Below, one piece after another: positions 59,407 through 64,000 of a DNA stretch of 64,000 nt (positions within the stretch are counted from its first letter, which is position 1; each line of letters begins with the position of its first letter). The position numbers and the translations under genes were made by a program. Below the pieces are notes generated by a model, which was not told the origin of the DNA, ran no database searches, and saw nothing but the letters and a program-made list of their open reading frames with translations. The stretch is from Benincasa hispida (taxonomy: Eukaryota > Streptophyta > Magnoliopsida > Cucurbitales > Cucurbitaceae). Location of the stretch: positions 35,086,134-35,150,133 of the forward strand of contig NC_052349.1 in assembly GCF_009727055.1 (NCBI RefSeq). Direction: 5' to 3'.

Positions 59407-59803
59407 TGTCAAGAATATATACATACCGGATTCCATTGAAAGATTGATGATGACTAAGTGACGGCTACTGTCTTCCTCAACCAAAGCTCCAAATACCCTA
59501 AGTGGGATCTCTCTCTAGATGGGATTCAAGAAAGACTGAGTACTTATTGCTTTGGTATATTGGGGACCATAGCCCTAAGGTCTCTTTATATACTAGTTCA
59601 ATTAGGGTTCCCATTAAACCCTAATTAACTATGAATAGGCTTCTACCCATTAAGTCCATACTCAATTAGAAATCTAGGGCCTTAATTAATTAGATCACAT
59701 AATAGGGCCCAATCTAATAAAATAACCCAATACGATAAATTATTAATCCACATACATAGCCCACACTTTAATTAAATACATTATTATTTAAATATGTCTA
59801 ACA
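59407..59803 (-). mobile_element. Copia 3' LTR (about 0.4 kb)
   Basis: On the minus strand it starts TGTTAGACATA at 59803 and probably ends ATTCTTGACA at 59407. A TATA box (TATATAAAGAG on the minus strand) is near 59583-59593. The polypurine tract follows on its right. Confidence 0.7.
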
Positions 59804-59846
59804 ATCTCCCACTTGGGCTATGTCTAACAATCTCCCACTTGGGCTA
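59795..59846. repeat. 26-bp tandem duplication of the polypurine tract/LTR junction
   Basis: The 26 bases at 59795-59820 are repeated exactly at 59821-59846. Each copy contains the polypurine tract (AAGTGGGAGA on the minus strand) and the first bases of the LTR. Confidence 0.95.
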
Positions 59847-60260
59847 TGTCTGTGTACCTAATATAATTAAATCACATAAACCTTAAGCGCGCATAAACAA
59901 GTTATTTCAATAATAGAATTCCCCTTTAGTTCAATCTGGTCCATTTCCTATATTAGCACAGAATCAAGGCGGCTTTCGTCACTACCCTTGTAACTAAACC
60001 TTCCTTGATCACCAATTCCAATACATTCAATGACATAGATCAAGTATGGATGGATAGCATGGAAACTACATGTAAAGTGATCTAGATCATACATGTTTCC
60101 GACTGGTCCAAATTCCTTAATGAGATCATTCTAAAAAACTTTATGCTAAACTGCATGCATGATAAATGAATTCAGATAATAAAACATAAACCATTAACTT
60201 TATTCTATATAGAAAATAAAAAAAATAAGGTCAAAGAAAATCCTCAATAACAAACTCCCA

Positions 60261-60799
60261 CTAAACCATGGAATCAGAAAAGTGACTAACATCCATGTGA
60301 GCAACATGCTCATGAAAAAATTTAGGTGGTAAACCTTTAGTCAATGGATCTGCCACCATAAAGTTTGTTTCTATGTGTTCTATCGAAATTTGATCATTCT
60401 GAACTCTTTCTTTAACAACCAAAAACTTCACATCTACATGTTTTGACTTCGTATTGCTTCTGTTGTTGTTAGAATACATCACAGCCGACTTATTGTCACA
60501 AAATAATTTTAGTGGTCTTTCTATGCCAATCACTATCCGCAACCCAGTGACAAAATTTTGCAACCATATTCCATGATTGGATACCTCATAACATGCTATA
60601 AACTTCGCAGCCATGGTAGAAGAAGCATAAGTGTTTGTTTAACACTTTTCCAGGATACAGCTCCTTCAGCCAATATGAAGATATAGCCTGAAGTGGATCG
60701 CAAAGTGTCTTAACATCCAGCATAATCAGAATCAGAATACCCAATGATCTCCAAAACTTCTGATCTCTGATAAGTGAGCATATAATCTTTTGTTCTCTG
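60261..60799 (-). pseudogene. Copia RNase H domain
   Basis: The 117-codon frame ends the polyprotein: M-A-A-K-F-I-A-C-Y-E, F-C-D-N-K-S-A-V, S-K-H-V-D-V-K-F and A-D-P-L-T-K-G-L-P motifs. The preceding part (60615-60799) carries stops or a frame change against RT. Confidence 0.85.
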
Positions 60800-61741
60800 T
60801 TAATACCTCATAACCCGTTTGGCTGCTATCCAATGATCCATCCCCGGGTTACTCAAATATCTGCCTAACACTCTAACTATGAACGCAATATCTAGACACG
60901 TGCATACTTTAGCATACATTAGACTTCCAATGGCTAATGCATAAGGAACCTTCGACATCTTCTTAGTCTCGAGTGTGGTCTTGGGGCATTGACCTAAATG
61001 AAATTTATCACCTTTAGCAATCGGGGTATTTCCTGGCGCACAATCTTTCATGTCAAATCTACTCAAGACCTTTTCAATGTAGTTCTTTTGTGACAATCTC
61101 AAAATACCTTGAGAACGATCTCGCAGTATTTCAATTCCTAATAGAAAAGAAGGATCACCAAGATCCTTCATCTCAAAATTTCTTTTGAGAAATCTCTTAG
61201 TGTCATGCAATAAACCTACATCATTACTAGCTATGAGTATGCCATCAACATATAACACCAGAAAGATTGATTTACTCCCACTGAACTTGTGATATATACA
61301 ATCTTCCACAATGTTCACCTCAAAAACAAATGAGGTTATCACTTTATGGAATTTGTGATACCATTGACAAGACACTTGCTTGAGATCGTAGATGGATTTT
61401 TTTAATTTGCACACCATAGACTTTGAATTACCAGACACAAAGTTTTTTTATTACACCATATAAATCGTCTCATCAATGTTCCCGTTGAGAAATGCAGTTT
61501 TTACATCCATCTGGTGTAGCTCTAAATCAAAGTGAGCTACTAGTGCCATGATTACCCTAAAAGAGTCTTTCGATAAAACCGAAGAGAAAGTCTCTTTGTA
61601 ATCAATGCCTTCCTTTTGAGTAAAACCCTTTGCAACAAGACGAGCCTTATATCTTTTAATATTGCCATGTGAATCCCTTTTGGTTTTAAATATCCATTTA
61701 CAACCTATGGGTTTCACTCCTGATGGCAGTTCGACAAGTTC
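60800..61741 (-). pseudogene. Copia reverse transcriptase with altered active site
   Basis: RT runs from K-P-I-G-C-K-W-I-F-K (61710) through D-V-K-T-A-F-L-N-G to K-K-S-I-Y-D-L-K-Q and the catalytic motif. The motif reads Y-V-D-G-I (61253-61239) in place of Y-V-D-D, so the second catalytic Asp is Gly. A frame break at 61440-61452 separates two long open stretches. Otherwise this is the best-preserved pol in the window. Confidence 0.85.
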
Positions 61742-62302
61742 TCAAACGTCATTGTCTTTCATGGATTTTATTTCCTCTTTCATAGCACTTTTCCACTTTT
61801 GAGAGTTAGAACTTTGTAAAGCTTGTTGGAAGTTGATTGGATCATCTTCCATTATGCCTACATCATCCTGATGTTCTTGAAAAAACACAATATAATCATC
61901 TGGAATTGCACTTCTTCTCTCTCTAGTAGATCTTTTTAATGACACTTCTTGAGGTTGTTGAGTTTGAACTTTAGGTTCAACAACGGGGACTTTAATGTTG
62001 TCTTGTTCTATAATTGGTTCAATAATGAAGTCAGGAATTGAAGCTTGAACATAATTTATAATCACATGAGGAAAAGAAATCAATTCCTCTTCAAGGACAA
62101 CTTTCCTTATGTTATCTTTCCCCTCAAACTCAACATCCTCAAGGAATCTAGCATTTCCTGTTTCAAACAATGATATAGAAGTGGGATCATAAAACTTGAA
62201 ACCCCGAGAGTGCTTAAAATACCCAACAAAATAGCAGCTAATAATTCTTGAATCCAATTTTCTTTCATTAGGCCTATAAGGCCTAGCCTCAGTTGGACAA
62301 CC
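61742..62302 (-). pseudogene. Integrase C-terminal and linker region of copia polyprotein
   Basis: The frame starts with the C-x-F-V-G-Y segment after integrase (S-R-G-F-K-F-Y-D-P) and continues with a Ser/Glu/Val-rich linker holding the R-S-T-R-E-R-R-S motif. A stop lies near 62258-62302 between it and integrase. Confidence 0.8.
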
Positions 62303-63129
62303 CTAGATATGAAGATGCCTAATACTAGGCTTCTTTCCTATCCACAGCTCATAAGGGGTTTTAACTACTGCTTTACTAGGTACCCTATTAAGGATATATG
62401 TTGAAGTTTTTAGTGTCTCACCCCAGAGGGATTCTGGTAGAGAAGAATGGCTAATCATACTTCTTACCATATCCTTAAGTGTTTTATTTTGCCTCTCCGC
62501 TACACCATTCATGCTGGGTTTGCCCAACATATTGTATTGTGGGACGATTCCACATTCTTTTAGGTATTTGGCAAAGGGCTCTGGACATTGTCCACCTGAT
62601 TCATCATATCTACCGTAATATTCACCACCACGATCAGATTTGACAACCTTAATTTTCTTTCCAAGTTGAAGTTCGACTTCAGCTTTGAAAGACTTGAAAA
62701 TGTTCAAGGATTGATACTTGTCATGAATTAAATATAAGTACCCATATCTTGAATAGTCGTCTATGAAGTAATAAAATATTGTTATCCATTCCAAGAGGTC
62801 GTAGGGAATGGACCACAAATGTCTGTATGTATTAGTTCTAAAACGTCTGAGCATCTGTTGGTACCTAATTTTCTTATGTTTGTCTGTTTTCCCTTAATAC
62901 ATTCCACACAAACGTTGAAGTTACTTAAATCAAGGGAATCAAGAATTCCATCTGACACAAGTCTCTGAATTCTCTGTTTAGAGATGTGACCTAAATACTT
63001 GTGCCATATCATAGCAAAATTCTCATTTAATTTACGCTTTGTACTACATGAATTAGATAACAGGATCTTGTTAAATGAAGCAAAAGAAATCAAGCATATA
63101 TAGATTATCAATTTAAAGAACTGGTACAA
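62303..63129 (-). pseudogene. Copia pre-integrase and integrase core
   Basis: The pre-integrase zinc-binding segment (W-H-K-Y-L-G-H, then C-x-x-C-I-K-G-K) is at 63129-62880. The integrase core shows [15 protein letters not shown] and [11 protein letters not shown] with the expected third acidic residue. A frame overlap at 62782-62854 shows a frameshift between the two. Confidence 0.85.
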
Positions 63130-64000
63130 ATAAGCTTAGAATCTTGAAAAAGACTAACTTTATTATTTCCAAAGAACAAGAAAAATCAAATTTGTCCACA
63201 CTGGAAATAGAAACTAAATTCCATCTAAAATGACGGTACAACAAAAGTCTCATTCAGATCAAAATAACAACCAGTTTTTAAAAGTAATCTAAAATTTCCA
63301 ATAGCTTCAAGTAGAACTGCTTTGCCATCGCCCACATAGATGAATCTCTCAGCATCACTTGGCAGCCGACTCCACAGGCAACCCTGCATTAATAACTTAT
63401 GTGAGTAGTAGCACCAAAATCTACCTACCAAAGTATCTGTAGGTACAGGAAGCTAAATTAACTTCAGAACAAACCAAAGTAAGAAGTTTACCCTTCTTTA
63501 CACGCCACTTGGTGTACTTGGGACATCTTTCTTGAAGTGATTCTTCTTTTGCAAAAAAAAAAAAAAAACAAGGGATTTTTCAGTAGCTTGTTTCTTGTTT
63601 TTATTCTGCTGAGATGTCCCTTCTGCAATATCCACAAATTTTATTTTCTTCTTATCACGAGAGTATGTTGTCAAATGAGCACTTTCTGTCCTTTCTCTCT
63701 TAATCCTATCTTCTTCTTGCACACATTGTGAGATAAGCTCATTAATACTCCATTTATCCTTCTAAGTATTATCTGAGTATTATAGCTTATCTTAAACTGG
63801 GTGAATTATGCAGGAAGAGAGATAAGTACCAGATGCACGAGTAAATTTTCATATATCTCGATATCAAGTGCCTTTAATTTACCTGCGAGATTGGACATTT
63901 CCATAATGTACTCCCTTATGTTTCCATTGTCCTTATACCTCATAGAACAAGAAATCAAAAGACTACTTGCTTCCCCTTTCTTATTTTTAACAAAATATTT
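63130..64000 (-). pseudogene. Copia gag and protease part, broken, continuing off the edge
   Basis: A degenerate zinc knuckle with K-K-N-H-F-K-K-D-V-P is at about 63540-63500 (Cys residues mutated). A Lys-rich gag segment precedes it. Protease-like text lies near 63430-63225 with stops. An A-run of 16 (63555-63570) has probably shifted the frame. The gag N-terminus is outside the window. Confidence 0.65.

Larger units (their letters stand above)
59407..64000 (-). mobile_element. Ty1/copia element, minus strand, continuing past the right edge
   Basis: Order on the minus strand from the right edge: gag part (64000-63498), zinc knuckle remnant, pre-integrase (63129-62860), integrase (62854-62303), linker, RT (61717-60800), RNase H (60614-60261), polypurine tract and LTR. 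The pol words resemble TNT1-94-like copia from memory. The 5' LTR lies beyond the window. Confidence 0.85.

Overview
This is plant nuclear DNA, AT-rich and dominated by nested, decayed LTR retrotransposons. It holds one clearly recognisable intron-containing gene and one probable single-exon gene. The copia gag/pol fragments and the minus-strand Ty3/gypsy fragment look like types I associate with cucurbit genomes (melon, cucumber, gourd relatives). That affiliation is recalled, not searched, and should be treated as moderate confidence. No bacterial operon, CRISPR array, rRNA or tRNA gene was seen.

Layout. 1-6472: minus-strand Ty1/copia remnant (3'-type LTR cut by the window edge, gag/protease remnant, leader, PBS, 5' LTR). 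It sits inside the reverse transcriptase of a second minus-strand copia element (6473-9959). 9960-24476: plus-strand copia element with related LTRs. Its integrase and integrase/RT junction are split by two solo LTRs of one gypsy-like family in opposite orientations (15323-17920 and 18556-21010). Its 3' LTR is truncated at an A-run. 24477-35348: the only gene-bearing island. It carries a PI-PLC X-domain gene (plus strand, eight coding exons, 416 residues) and, convergent to it, a 668-codon intronless ORF for a cysteine-rich, internally repetitive protein of unknown function. 35349-39571: minus-strand Ty3/gypsy remnant deleted between RT and its 3' LTR. 39572 to about 56775: a large copia element that inserted into the gypsy 5' LTR. 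It was then interrupted by at least five further insertions: a solo LTR inside its 5' LTR, an unidentified LTR-like block, a solo LTR between pol and the 3' LTR, an inverted LTR in the 3' LTR, and a 1.95-kb DNA-transposon-like element with an 8-bp target duplication. 56775-59406: CACTA-like termini followed by a roughly 275-bp tandem repeat. 59407-64000: another minus-strand copia element running off the window.

Functionally, only the two island genes are likely to make host proteins. The PI-PLC X-domain protein has a predicted signal peptide, the two active-site histidines and a GPI-type C-terminal tail, so it is probably a cell-surface protein. All retrotransposon polyproteins seen carry stops or frameshifts, and one has its catalytic YVDD altered to YVDG. 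The most unusual items are the cysteine-rich repeat protein, the inverted pair of solo LTRs, and the transposon carrying a palindromic minisatellite and a 500-bp homopurine tract. Several insertions could be dated relative to each other because target duplications and paralogous empty sites are both present in the window.
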